A stretch of 64,000 bases of DNA from CAIWHR01 sp963809965 (lineage in GTDB: Bacteria > Pseudomonadota > Gammaproteobacteria > Burkholderiales > Casimicrobiaceae): NCBI GenBank assembly GCA_963809965.1, contig CAWELU010000059.1:45941-109940 (forward strand), given 5' to 3'. A program made the position numbers and the translations under genes. The notes under the pieces are model-generated. The model was given only the letters and a program-made list of their open reading frames with translations. It searched no databases and was not told where the DNA came from. Shown here piece after piece: positions 1 to 8,980 of the stretch. Each line of letters opens with the position of its first letter. Position 1 is the first letter of the stretch.

Positions 1-1034
1 AGGTATGCCGGATTCCGGCTTCGGCCAGCCGCTGCGACAGGATCCGCATGCCGTAGTGGATGTGGTACTGGTCGCGCCAGCCGCAGTCGAGGTAGATGCC
101 CGCGAGTTTCCGCAGATTGTGCGCGTACTTCCCGACGAGGTGAATCGGATCGTGCTTGAGCCAGGTGCGCCAACGCGCATCGATCGTCTCTCCGGTCTCG
201 AGATTGAACGGCAGCCGGAAACCCAACGGGGCCTTCGGGTCCGGGTCGTAGGTCGCTGCCATGCAGACATTCATGATGGCGTGACCTTCGGCCAGCGAGA
301 GCTTCTCCTTTTTCCAAACCGTGTCGAGGAAGCGCCGCACGCGTCCGTCGTCGAGGCCCACGGCGAGCCCCTTGCGTGCGCGCACCTCGGCGAGCGCGTC
401 GTACACGCCTTCCTTGCGCTTCGGGTCGCGATGCTTGGCGAGCTCGTTCAGCGTGTTCGGCCAGTCGTGGCGATAGACGAAATCGAAGTAGGCGTCCCCC
501 GAGTGATCGGCTATCGCCTCCCCAGTGACGCGCATGTTTCATCCCGTGCAGGATCGCCCCGTAGCCGCCCGACGATTTGCCGAAGCACCCGCGGTGTTCG
601 CGCGTGCCAAGGGTGCGGAACTCGCGATCGACGAACGGAATGATCTCCCTGGTCAGATAGTCGGCGTAAGCGCCGATCGCCGACGAGTTGACGTACTGGT
701 TGCCACCGAGCGAGGTGAAGCAGTCGGGGAAGACGAAGATCGCGGGGCCCATCTTCTTTTCGTGGACGAGCCGCGCCGCACGCTCGGGAACGTTGTCGCC
801 GAACGGCTTCCAATTGGTGTGGGCGAGTCCCGATCCGGTGAAGCCGACCAGGTCGTAGAGGACCGGAAAGCGGCGGCCGCGCCCGCGCGTGACGCCGTCA
901 TCGTATTGCGGCGGCAGCCAGACGGCGAGCTTGCGCACGTGCGGGTCGCCGAGCGGGTTGTCGGCCAGCACGCGGGATTCGTGCTCGAGCACGACCAGCG
1001 TGCCGGAATGCGGCGCAGGGCGCTTGCGGGCCAT
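1..1034 (-). CDS. Esterase family protein (alpha/beta hydrolase), 3' end off window
   Basis: Putative cytoplasmic serine esterase of the PF00756 (esterase D-like) type. Translation from the ATG at 1034 gives an N-terminal region rich in charged residues, then a hydrolase core with the nucleophile elbow GKSSGGYGA at about residues 155-163 and a later segment CGWRDQYHIHYG typical of the family C-terminal half. The reading frame breaks near position 520; removing one base there (the T in cctcccc on the plus strand) restores HWGAIADHSGDAYFDF. The stop lies left of the window, so the gene is partial. No lipid or substrate partner can be assigned from context. Confidence 0.75.
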   Translation of the reverse strand, partial: MARKRPAPHSGTLVVLEHESRVLADNPLGDPHVRKLAVWLPPQYDDGVTRGRGRRFPVLYDLVGFTGSGLAHTNWKPFGDNVPERAARLVHEKKMGPAIFVFPDCFTSLGGNQYVNSSAIGAYADYLTREIIPFVDREFRTLGTREHRGCFGKSSGGYGAILHGMKHARHWGGDSRSLGGRLLRFRLSPRLAEHAERARQASRPEAQGRRVRRARRGARTQGARRGPRRRTRAALPRHGLEKGEALAGRRSRHHECLHGSDLRPGPEGPVGFPAAVQSRDRRDDRCALAHLAQARSDSPRREVRAQSAETRGHLPRLRLARPVPHPLRHADPVAAAGRSRNPAY

Positions 1035-1164
1035 CGGGGGGCTCTCCCTCTTGTTCCGGCGAACGGCAAACGCCGGACGCGGTGGCGCGATTGTGCCGTT
1101 GCGCACGACGTCGGGCAACCGGAGCGCAATGGGAGGACGTCGGTTCGTGCCGTCGCGCGCGCCG

Positions 1165-2902
1165 TTACGCCGAACGGGTCGTTGCCAGAGCGACCAGCGC
1201 AGCGCGCAGCCGGCGATGACGCGCGGCGAGTTCCTGGAAACGAAACTCGTCGTTTCCCTTGGCGCGCATCAGTGTCACCAGTGCCTTGCGGTCCCCCACG
1301 GGCCAGCGCGCAAGTCCCGGAATCTGTGCGAACAGAAGCGCGAGTAGCCGGAAGGCATGTTTTTCGTTCGTGGGCCAGCGTTTCGTGACCGGACGCGCCA
1401 AGTTCACGCACGAGCGTACTCGTTGCCACTTCCTCTGCCGCCCTGCGATCGCCGTGGAACCGATCGGCGATCCATTCGGACACCGCCTGGCTCAGACGAA
1501 TTGGATCGCACGCCAGCGTCGTTTCCCGAAGACGAAGCTCGATGTCGCCTTGCGTGAACCGACGCAGGACAGGGATCGGCGTGCGATAGCCGGAGTCTAA
1601 TTGCATCCGGACATACTCGTCGCTCGCAAGCCGCGCCGCGCGGGCGTCGATGGGGCGGAAGCCCAGCCGGTAGTAGAACCAGAAGGCGCCGGAGGCGAGC
1701 CCTTCCTTGTTCGTGCCGCCGAACTGTGACGGCTCCGCGATGAAACGGTCGACACGGAACCGATGCCCGTACACGTGCAGCACTTGTCCGAAGAGATACG
1801 CCGACTCGCCACCGCGAAACGGCGCGAACATGTTGACACCGATCCGGCAGGTGCCCCCGAACGGCCAGCCGCCGCCGTAGCCCACCGGTATGCCGTTCTT
1901 GAACAGCATCATCCCGACGTGGGAGTCGAGGGGGCTTCGGCGTTCGGGCCGCATCGGATAAAGCGCGATCGCGGCACCTCGTCCGACTTCCTGCCAGGCG
2001 ACTTCGTCTGGGGAGGCTAGCGCAATCGCGTCGGTCTCGCGGCCGAGAGCGGCCAGCATCGCCCGTCCCGCATCGATGACCCGCAGGCGCTCGCTTGCCG
2101 ACAGACGACGTGGCGGCGGAAGGGGAGTCGCGAGCAGGTCCGCGAGATGGACGCGGCGCACGAGGTCGTTGCGATGGAAGAATGTCGGCGCCGGCAGACC
2201 CCGGACGAAGGTACGCGAAAGGGGCGAGCCTTTCGGCCGCAGGACCGTGAACGGCTGCAGCGCGTCGAAGAGCTGCTCGCGCAACGCGTCGGTGCAGGCA
2301 AGCCGCTCGAATGCGGCGACGAGCCAGGACAGACGCGACCCGCGATGGCCGGCGCTGGCGCGCTCGAGGAATTCGAGCGCCGACTCCTCGGCGGCCACGA
2401 GATCGAATTCGATGGCGGGGAGTGCCGCCGCGAGGACCGATTGCAGGGCAACGCCGTCCTCTCCAAACGAATCGATTTCCGCGTGCTCGGGGAAGCGCTC
2501 GACCAGCCAGCGGACGATGTCCCAGCCGAAATGGATCGTCACCTCGCTCCACGCGATGCCGCTGTTGGCAAGCTTCCGGCGGGCGCGGAGCGGACCCCGC
2601 TCGGTCAGGGTGCGCGCGGCGCGCGCGACACGCCGCAACTCCGATCGCGCCGCGTCGCGCAATGCGCGCGTCTGCGGATAGGCGAGCAGGCACAGCAGAC
2701 AGTCGTGGTACGCGACAAGGACCTCCGGGTCGGCTATTGCACGCCTCGCGCAGGCCTCGAGCACGCGTGCCTTGCGGGCTGCGTCCGAGGCATCGAAGTG
2801 GAGTGCCAGGGCGCGCAGCGATTCGACCGCTTCGAGGCCGAGATCGGCGCCGGCCGTCGAGGTCGGAAACGGCTTACGCGAGGGTGCGATGGTTGGAGCC
2901 AT
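1165..2902 (-). CDS. Conserved hypothetical protein with GNAT-like segment
   Basis: A roughly 578-residue protein starting at the ATG at 2902. One extra base near 1399 shifts the frame; removing it joins TSTLVREL to ARPVTKRWPTNEKHAF and runs to a TGA at 1165. The N-terminal half is alpha-helical in composition. Around residues 330-420 it carries YGGGWPFGGTCRIGVNMF and NKEGLASGAFWFYYRLGF; the latter recalls motif B of GNAT acyltransferases (Asn, then a small-residue turn and FYyrlGF). No acetyl-CoA loop is clear, so the function is inference only. It lies just upstream of and in the same direction as the esterase gene, and could be co-transcribed with it. Confidence 0.6.
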
Positions 2903-3557
2903 CCGTGCTGGTCTCGGTCCGGCCGCGTTGAAGCGAATTGGTGCGCATCCAAGGATTCAATGGATTCGGCGGCGCCGCAAGCAGGATCCGACGGGCATCG
3001 ATGTTGCGGAAGCGCAACACCCGCCATGCAATTATTGCCCGATCTTGGCCGGGATCAAGGAACGTTCAAGGAGTTAGGACGATGATCTCGTCGGGTGCAT
3101 CATCCCGGGGCAGTTGGCGCGAATTTTGTTTAGTTGAAACCGGCGGGCGCCGTTTACGTGGCGAGCCCCCCAACGACAATGCGCCGATCTCGGGAAGGCG
3201 GAGGATGCGGATCATGAGCTCGCTTGCCGTCGCGACGCAATTGCGGGAACCGGTAACCTCGTTTCGCACTCGTGTGTGCGCCACCGCTGAGCTCGCGCCA
3301 GCGGCGAGGCCGACGCAGCTGGAAACCACGAATACTCCGAACCGCCTCCCAAGTCCGGTCAGCGAGCGCGGTCGCGTGTCCCGGCAGGCAGGGCCTGGAC
3401 GCGAAAACCACTTGGCGCCACCACAGCGCTGTCGCTGGAACGCCGACTACCTCTAGAGCGCTTGCCGGTTCGCGCCGGCGACGCCGATCGCAGCCGGCGA
3501 CCAGCCCCGTATGCCGGAGGCGGGCTATTTTCCCGGGGTGCGCGGTCGATCCGCCGG
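2903..3557. other. Intergenic region, no supported gene
   Basis: About 650 bases upstream of the GNAT-like gene. Short open frames exist on both strands but lack a convincing ribosome binding site, domain or consistent codon bias. It probably holds the promoter of the 2902-1 minus-strand genes. I see no RNA gene or repeat. Confidence 0.5.
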
Positions 3558-3704
3558 TCAACGCCCTTTCGGGCTCGCCTTGGTTCGAGGCGCCACGCGC
3601 GGCACGGTTGCCGAAGGCGGCCGTCGCGCCTGGGGAACCTGTGTTCGCGGGCCAGTGTGCCCCTTCGGATTCGGATAGCTGCCGCTGCCTTTGTTCTTCG
3701 TCAT
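3558..3704 (-). CDS. Small basic hypothetical protein, 48 aa
   Basis: A 48-residue ORF rich in Lys, Arg, Pro and Gly, beginning MTKNKGSGSYPNPKGHTGPR. Support comes from an excellent Shine-Dalgarno sequence, AAGGAGG (3716-3710), five bases upstream of the ATG. Composition suggests a disordered nucleic-acid-binding or stress peptide, but no family is recognised. It stands alone between the AEC permease (upstream, same strand, 82 bp away) and a gene-free stretch. Confidence 0.5.
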   Translation of the reverse strand: MTKNKGSGSYPNPKGHTGPRTQVPQARRPPSATVPRVAPRTKASPKGR

Positions 3705-3786
3705 GTAGACCTCCTTGCGCTTCCCGCGCGCAACACCACCATTAGGATCGTACCGTTTTTTCTGTGCTTGGGGGGTCACTGGGCGC

Positions 3787-4737
3787 TCAAATCGGCTGCG
3801 CGCCGCCGATAAGCGCCAGCACCAGCGGCGTCGTGGCCGCGGCGAGCGCGGTGGAAACGACCAGGCTCGTGGCCACCGGTCCGGAAAGCGCGCCAAATTC
3901 CCGGGCCATCAGGTACACGTTGGCACCCACCGGAAGTGACGCCAACAGCACCACGGCCTGGCTCTCCGTGGGCGGCAGATCGAGCAGGCGCGCAAGCACG
4001 AAGACGACCAGCGGCAGCGCTGCCAGCTTCAGGACCGAGATCGCCGCGCTTTCGCGCCAGCCGCCCGCGACGCCGTATTCGGCGAGTCCCATCCCCAGTG
4101 CGATCAGCGACAGCGGAACCGCGGCCTCGCCGATCATCTGCAGCGTGCGATCGGCGATCCCGGGAAGGGGAATTCCCACCCAGCCCCACGTGGTTCCCAG
4201 CAAGATCGCCGCGACAACGGGATTGCGGATAACGTTCCACGCCGTCTGCGTAAGACTCGCGAGCGACGCGCGACCCGTGCGAGCCCATTCGACCGATATG
4301 GTCACCAGCGTCCACAGGATTAGCGCGTTGAAGACGACGACCAGCGAGACGCTTGGCATCGCTGCGTCGCCCAACGTGACCTTCGCGATCGGCACGCCCA
4401 AGAGGACGTTGTTGGAGAAGACTCCGCCGATCGCGAATACCGACTGCCCGACGCCATCCAGCCCGAAGAGCTGGCGCGCGGCAACGCGGCCAAGCAGGAA
4501 CACGATGAGGCAGCCACCGAAGAACGCGACCAGGAGCCTGGCGTCGACCGGCGGCATCCGCGAGAAATCGCTCATCAGGCGAAACAGCAGCGCTGGCACG
4601 GCCACCGAGAAAACGAATCGCGTCAGCGCGTCAGATGCGGTCCTGGGCCACCGGCCCCATCGCGTCAGCGCGTATCCGAGCAGGATCAGCAGGAAGAGCG
4701 GCGCGGTGAGTGCGAGGACGCGCGGGATCGTCTGCAT
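3787..4737 (-). CDS. AEC family transporter (auxin efflux carrier type)
   Basis: A 316-residue integral membrane protein of the PF03547 family, which exports small carboxylates and related compounds; the substrate here is unknown. The sequence has about ten hydrophobic helices. Family hallmarks include the N-terminal half PALLFRLMSDFSRMP, the central VFSNNVLLGVPI with its NN pair, and the C-terminal half ASLPVGANVYLMAREFG. Length matches the family. The ATG at 4737 fits the first helix start. It is followed (minus direction) by the 48-aa ORF. Confidence 0.9.
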   Translation of the reverse strand: MQTIPRVLALTAPLFLLILLGYALTRWGRWPRTASDALTRFVFSVAVPALLFRLMSDFSRMPPVDARLLVAFFGGCLIVFLLGRVAARQLFGLDGVGQSVFAIGGVFSNNVLLGVPIAKVTLGDAAMPSVSLVVVFNALILWTLVTISVEWARTGRASLASLTQTAWNVIRNPVVAAILLGTTWGWVGIPLPGIADRTLQMIGEAAVPLSLIALGMGLAEYGVAGGWRESAAISVLKLAALPLVVFVLARLLDLPPTESQAVVLLASLPVGANVYLMAREFGALSGPVATSLVVSTALAAATTPLVLALIGGAQPI

Positions 4738-4792
4738 GGACGACGCAATCGCGGCCGTTCAGCCCGCGCCGGAACGGGAACGGTCGTTCACA

Positions 4793-6238
4793 TCAACGAC
4801 CACGACCACCGAACCGATGAATGACGCGCGCTTTCGCCGGTGTCGCGCCGCTCGGGGATGGGTGTGGCCCTGTTCTCGGCCCGGCCCGCGTTGCCGTCGG
4901 TGTCGCGTGTTGGGGGGGTGAGGCCCGCCCGCCGGCGCTCGATTTCGTCCCCGGATTCGTGTGCGCTCGGCCGTGTTGCTGTCTTTGGGCACCCTTCGGT
5001 CGGTTCTGCGTCGCGCCCGGCAGGCCACCGCTCCGCGGATGCGCGTAGCCTTGTCGCTGCTGAATGGGCTGCGCTCGCGCATGCGGGTCCGGCTCGAATC
5101 CCGCGACGACCTCGCGCGGCAACGTGCGCTTGATCAGCTTCTCGATGTCGCGCAGGTAATCGTGCTCGTCCACGCAAACCAGTGAGACCGCCTCGCCGCT
5201 CGCGCCCGCGCGGCCGGTGCGGCCGATCCGATGCACGTAGTCGTGCGGCACGTTGGGCAGGTCGTAGTTGACGACGTGCGGCAGCTGGTCGATGTCGATG
5301 CCGCGTGCGGCGATGTCGGTGGCGACCAGCACCTGCAGGCTCGCGTCCTTGAATTCGGCCAGGGCACGCGTGCGTGCCCCTTGGCTCTTGTTGCCGTGAA
5401 TGGCGAGCGCGGTGATGCCGTCGGCATTCAGCTGCTCCGCGAGCTTGTTGGCCCCGTGCTTGGTGCGCGTGAATACGAGCACCTGGAACCAACGCTGCGA
5501 CGTGATCAGGTGCGCGAGCAGCTCGCGCTTGCGGTCGCGGTCGACCGGATGCACTTTCTGCGTGATGATCTCGACCGTCGAATTGCGGCGTGCAACCTCG
5601 ATCAAGGCGGGGGCGTCGAGGAGGGCGTCCGCCAGGTCCTTGATCTCGTCGGAGAACGTTGCCGAGAACAGGAGGTTCTGCCGCTTTTTGGGCAGGAGCG
5701 CGAGGATGCGCCGGATGTCGCGGATGAAGCCCATGTCGAGCATCCGATCGGCTTCGTCGAGCACCAGGATCTCGACACGGGAGAGGTCCAGGTTGCCCTG
5801 GCCTTGGTGGTCGAGCAGACGGCCGGGGGTGGCAACGAGGATGTCGACGCCGCGCTTGAGCTGCGCGGTCTGCGGTCCGATGCCGACACCCCCGAAGATC
5901 ACCATCGACGTTTGCTTCGCGTACTTGCCGTAGACGCGAACGCTTTCCTCGACCTGCGCCGCCAGTTCGCGGGTGGGGGTGAGAATCAGCGCGCGAATCG
6001 GCCGGCGCGGCGATTTCGAGGGGAGTGCCGCTGGGCTGGGCGGCATCGACAATCGCTGGAGCAGCGGCAGCACGAACCCGGCGGTCTTGCCGGTCCCGGT
6101 CTGGGCTCCGGCGAGCAGGTCGCCCCCCGCGAGCACGGCGGGAATCGCCTGCAATTGGATCGGTGTCGGCGTGGTATAGCCGTGTTCGGCTACGGCCCGG
6201 ACGAGCGCGTCGGCGAGGCCGAGCGAGGCAAAGGACAT
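4793..6238 (-). CDS. rhlE: DEAD-box ATP-dependent RNA helicase, RhlE type
   Basis: A 481-residue RNA helicase likely acting in ribosome assembly or mRNA turnover. From the ATG at 6238: Q motif TTPTPIQLQAIPA (about 21-33), Walker A AGAQTGTGKT, PTRELA, the DEAD box VLDEADRMLDMGF (near 158), SATF (near 190), and motif VI HRIGRTGR (near 337). Residues from about 375 on form a low-complexity tail rich in Gln, Arg, Gly and Pro, as is usual for RhlE. An in-frame Met 12 codons upstream is possible, but the chosen start matches the conserved MSFxxLGL beginning. The gene is divergent from the antiporter operon. Confidence 0.93.
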   Translation of the reverse strand: MSFASLGLADALVRAVAEHGYTTPTPIQLQAIPAVLAGGDLLAGAQTGTGKTAGFVLPLLQRLSMPPSPAALPSKSPRRPIRALILTPTRELAAQVEESVRVYGKYAKQTSMVIFGGVGIGPQTAQLKRGVDILVATPGRLLDHQGQGNLDLSRVEILVLDEADRMLDMGFIRDIRRILALLPKKRQNLLFSATFSDEIKDLADALLDAPALIEVARRNSTVEIITQKVHPVDRDRKRELLAHLITSQRWFQVLVFTRTKHGANKLAEQLNADGITALAIHGNKSQGARTRALAEFKDASLQVLVATDIAARGIDIDQLPHVVNYDLPNVPHDYVHRIGRTGRAGASGEAVSLVCVDEHDYLRDIEKLIKRTLPREVVAGFEPDPHARAQPIQQRQGYAHPRSGGLPGATQNRPKGAQRQQHGRAHTNPGTKSSAGGRASPPQHATPTATRAGPRTGPHPSPSGATPAKARVIHRFGGRGR

Positions 6239-6572
6239 GGCAGCTTTCGAAAAGCGCTCGGCCGGTCGCCGCATGCGGGCGCCAGTCACGGCCAAACGGA
6301 TTTGCAGCAGGGGGTCGGAATCGACGGCGGCAGGGGGACTGGAGCGTGTGCCGCGTACGCGAATGATACCACCCTCTCGCGCCTGCGCGCGCGGGCCGCA
6401 ACGAGGGATGTGGTAAATTGCACCGCGCAAAATCAAGCAGGGAATGAAGCGGCGACCGACCGAAGATCGGTCTGAGGGACACAACGCATCTCGTCTGCCG
6501 TCGGCAATGGGGCGGCAATCCGTCGAATCGAGCGTTGCGCGTAGCGCGCGGCGGGTGATCGGGGAAGAAGCG
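6239..6572. other. Divergent intergenic region, rhlE / antiporter operon
   Basis: About 330 bases between two divergent transcription units. It must contain both promoters. I cannot place -35/-10 boxes with confidence and see no riboswitch-like fold. A GGGGAAGAAG sequence just before 6573 is the ribosome binding site of the first antiporter gene. Confidence 0.5.
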
Positions 6573-7049
6573 ATGTTGCTAAATATCAGCGCCTTCGTTG
6601 TGCTCCTGACATTCTGGCTGCTTCTGTCCGGACAGTTCACCGCGTTCCTGATTGCGGCGGGGGTCGGCTCATCGGTTGCGGTGGTGTTCTTCGCCCGGCG
6701 CATGGAAGTGGTGGACCGCGAGGGGCACCCAATCAATCTGTGGCGGGTTGTCTTCTCGTACTGGCCATGGCTGGTCAAGGAGATCGTCAAGTCGGGTTGG
6801 GATGTCAGCAGGTTGATCCTGCATCCGAGGCTGCCGATCAGCCCGACCCTGGTGCGCTTCAGGCCGTCCCAGCAAAGCGTCGTCGGGCTGGTGACTCATG
6901 CGAACTCCATCACGCTGACACCGGGCACGATCACGGTCGAGGCCGGCAGCGAAGAGTTTCTCGTGCATGCGCTGACCCGGACGGGCGCCGAAGGGGTCGT
7001 CGACAGCGAAATGGATCGGCGCGTGAGCCGACTCGAGGCGGCGCAATGA
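6573..7049 (+). CDS. mnhE: Mrp/Mnh-type Na+/H+ antiporter subunit E
   Basis: A 158-residue membrane subunit (PF01899) of a multisubunit cation/proton antiporter in the inner membrane. It shows two or three N-terminal hydrophobic helices, the segment SYWPWLVKEIVKSGWDVSRL and the typical cytosolic part HANSITLTPGTITVE followed by a conserved HAL motif. The start at 6573 (SD GGGGAAGAAG) is preferred to an upstream in-frame ATG at 6444 because the protein then begins with the first helix, MLLNISAFVVLL. It opens a ten-gene operon; the stop overlaps the next start (ATGA). Confidence 0.9.
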   Translation: MLLNISAFVVLLTFWLLLSGQFTAFLIAAGVGSSVAVVFFARRMEVVDREGHPINLWRVVFSYWPWLVKEIVKSGWDVSRLILHPRLPISPTLVRFRPSQQSVVGLVTHANSITLTPGTITVEAGSEEFLVHALTRTGAEGVVDSEMDRRVSRLEAAQ

Positions 7050-7330
7050 TGTTCGCCGCTGCCGCGCTGGCATTGCTGGTCACTTTGGCGCTCTCCATCA
7101 CGCGGGCGATCCTCGGTCCAACCGTCTTCGACCGCGTCCTGGCCGGCAACACCGTGGGTACCGTCGCCATGATGCTGCTGGCGGTGATCGGATTCCTTAC
7201 CGGACGTCCGGAATTCCTCGATCTCGCGATCACGTACGGCCTTCTCAATGTCGTAGGAACGATCGTCGTCCTCAAGTTCTTCCGGCAGGGCGATCTCGGC
7301 GATCCGGGCGAAGAGCGGGGCCGGCCATGA
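7046..7330 (+). CDS. mnhF: Mrp/Mnh-type Na+/H+ antiporter subunit F
   Basis: A 94-residue three-helix membrane subunit (PF04066). The conserved RAILGPTVFDRVLAGNTVG is present near residues 21-39 and ITYGLLNVVGTIVVLKFF near the C-terminus. It overlaps mnhE by four bases (ATGA) and mnhG by four bases, so translation of the three is coupled. Length matches the family. Confidence 0.9.
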   Translation: MMFAAAALALLVTLALSITRAILGPTVFDRVLAGNTVGTVAMMLLAVIGFLTGRPEFLDLAITYGLLNVVGTIVVLKFFRQGDLGDPGEERGRP

Positions 7331-7653
7331 GCGTTGCGATCGATGCGTTGAGCTGGCTTTGCCTCGCTGGCGGTGGGCTTTTTTCCATCATCGGGGCGCT
7401 CGGGCTGATCCGGATGCCCGATTTCTTTACCCGAATGCATGCGGCGAGTGTGACCGACACGATCGGCGCCGGACTGCTGCTGATCGGGCTGGTCTTGCAG
7501 GCAGGGTTCACGTTGATTGCCGTCAAGCTGCTGTTTCTCGGACTGTTCATCTTCTTTACCAGTCCGGCGGCTACGCACGCACTGGCGAAGGCCGCCAGAG
7601 CGCGCGGCCTCGAGCCTCTCCTCGCGCCGGGAGACGAAACATCGAAACCCTGA
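7327..7653 (+). CDS. mnhG: Mrp/Mnh-type Na+/H+ antiporter subunit G
   Basis: A 108-residue subunit (PF03334) with three hydrophobic helices. It carries the family hallmark GALGLIRMPDFFTRMHAASV (about 23-42), where PDFF-RMHA is near-invariant, and LLFLGLFIFFTSPAATHALA at the third helix. The start overlaps the mnhF stop (ATGA). A C-terminal cytosolic tail of about 25 residues follows the last helix. Confidence 0.9.
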   Translation: MSVAIDALSWLCLAGGGLFSIIGALGLIRMPDFFTRMHAASVTDTIGAGLLLIGLVLQAGFTLIAVKLLFLGLFIFFTSPAATHALAKAARARGLEPLLAPGDETSKP

Positions 7654-8183
7654 TCATCAATACCCTGCTCACGCTGATGGCGATATTGGTGCTCGCCATT
7701 GCGGGACAGCGCAATCTCTTCGCGGTCGTGGTCATGGCCGGCATCTACAGTTTTCTCATGGCCACTGTGCTGGTCGCGCTCGATGCCGTCGATGTCGCCA
7801 TGACCGAGGCATCGGTCGGTGCCGGCATATCGACTGTGCTGCTTCTGGGCGCCCTGTATCTCACGAAAGGCGAGGAAGCGAAGGCTGCGGGCCGATGGGG
7901 TTTGCCCTTGCTCGCATCCGCGGGCGTAGGCGCGATCCTGGTGTACGGAACGCTCGGTCTGCCGGCGTTTTCCGACGCGCAAGCGCTCCGATTCATACCC
8001 ATGTCGTCGCCACGTTACCTGGCCAAGTCACTCGAAGAGACTGGAGTGCCGAACGTGGTCACGTCCGTGCTCGCGAGCTACCGTGGCTACGATACTCTGG
8101 GTGAGACCACGGTCGTCTTCACGGCCGGCGCCGGGGTGGTCGCGCTCCTGCGGCGCCGTCGCCGCGACGGGGAGTCGCGATGA
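7650..8183 (+). CDS. DUF4040 / MbhD-MbhE-like antiporter subunit (detached MrpA C-terminus)
   Basis: A 177-residue membrane protein. The first half (IAGQRNLFAVVVMAGIYSFL, then DAVDVAMTEASVGAGI) is a DUF4040 (MbhD-like) domain. The second half has two further helices and the MbhE-like YRGYDTLGETTVVFTAGAG. In canonical Mrp these domains form the C-terminus of MrpA; here they are a free-standing protein. The start is uncertain: a CTG at 7650 overlaps the mnhG stop (CTGA) like the neighbouring junctions, and the first ATG is at 7677. The stop overlaps the next gene (ATGA). Confidence 0.82.
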   Translation: MIINTLLTLMAILVLAIAGQRNLFAVVVMAGIYSFLMATVLVALDAVDVAMTEASVGAGISTVLLLGALYLTKGEEAKAAGRWGLPLLASAGVGAILVYGTLGLPAFSDAQALRFIPMSSPRYLAKSLEETGVPNVVTSVLASYRGYDTLGETTVVFTAGAGVVALLRRRRRDGESR

Positions 8184-8608
8184 GAGGCGATCTCGTCCTG
8201 CGCGTGGTCGCCAAGCTGTTCATTCCGTTCACGCTGCTCTTCGCGCTCTATGTGCAATTCCATGGCGAGCTCGGTCCCGGGGGCGGATTCCAGGCCGGCG
8301 TCATCATCGCGGCCGCCGTCATCTTCTACGCGCTGATCTTCGGGTTGCCCGATGCTCGCCGCCTGCTGCCCGATGCCGTCGTCGAAGCGATGATGGCGGG
8401 CGGCGTGCTGATCTACGCCGGTGTCGGCATTGCCGGGTTGCTGCTCGGCGGCAATTACCTCGATTACTTCGTGCTCGATCCGAACCCGGTGCATGGCCAG
8501 GAGCGCGGGATCTTCTGGATCGAGGTCGGCGTGGCGGTGACGGTTTCGGGCGTGATGCTCAAGATCTTCTACATGTTCGCCGGACGCAAGCACGACCCCG
8601 AGGACTGA
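8180..8608 (+). CDS. mnhB: Mrp/Mnh-type Na+/H+ antiporter subunit B
   Basis: A 142-residue MnhB-domain protein (PF04039) with four hydrophobic helices. The hallmark HGELGPGGGFQAGVIIAAA is present near residues 28-46, and FWIEVGVAVTVSGVMLKIFY near the C-terminus. It starts with an ATGA overlap to the DUF4040 gene and is followed by a GTG start two bases after its stop. Confidence 0.92.
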   Translation: MRGDLVLRVVAKLFIPFTLLFALYVQFHGELGPGGGFQAGVIIAAAVIFYALIFGLPDARRLLPDAVVEAMMAGGVLIYAGVGIAGLLLGGNYLDYFVLDPNPVHGQERGIFWIEVGVAVTVSGVMLKIFYMFAGRKHDPED

Positions 8609-8610
8609 TC

Positions 8611-8980
8611 GTGGTGGGGAGTCATTACGGCTACTGGGTTGCCGTCTTCATGATGGTCGCGGGACTCTTCATCGCGATCGCCACGCGGCAATCTGGTGAA
8701 GAAGCTGATCGGCCTCGGGATCTTCCAGACCTCGGTCTATCTGCTCTACATCGCGCCCGGCAAGCTCATCGGCGGCACCGCCCCGATTCTCGCGGAACGA
8801 TTCAAGATTTACTCCAATCCGCTGCCGCACGTGCTCATCCTGACGGCCATCGTGGTCGGCGTGGCCACGCTCGCCCTCGGCCTCGCGCTCGTGGTACGCC
8901 TTCGGGAGGCCTACGGAACCATCGAAGAGGACGAGATCCTGGAGCAGGATCGCGCCGAAGAAGAACAAGCACGGCAATGA
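8611..8980 (+). CDS. mnhC: Mrp/Mnh-type Na+/H+ antiporter subunit C (NuoK-like), frameshifted as sequenced
   Basis: A 122-residue NuoK-like subunit of the antiporter membrane domain. It starts at GTG 8611 with three helices. The frame breaks near 8686; removing one C (acgcggcaat to acgggcaat) restores IATGNLVKKLIGLGIFQTSV. The remainder has LPHVLILTAIVVGVATLALG, matching the conserved third helix of MrpC/NuoK, and ends in an acidic tail. The stop overlaps the next ATG (ATGA). Confidence 0.85.

Noticed and set aside
3066..3329. 87-codon minus-strand frame in the 2.9-3.6 kb gap
   Set aside because: No ribosome binding site, domain or consistent codon bias; overlapping frames on the other strand are equally open.
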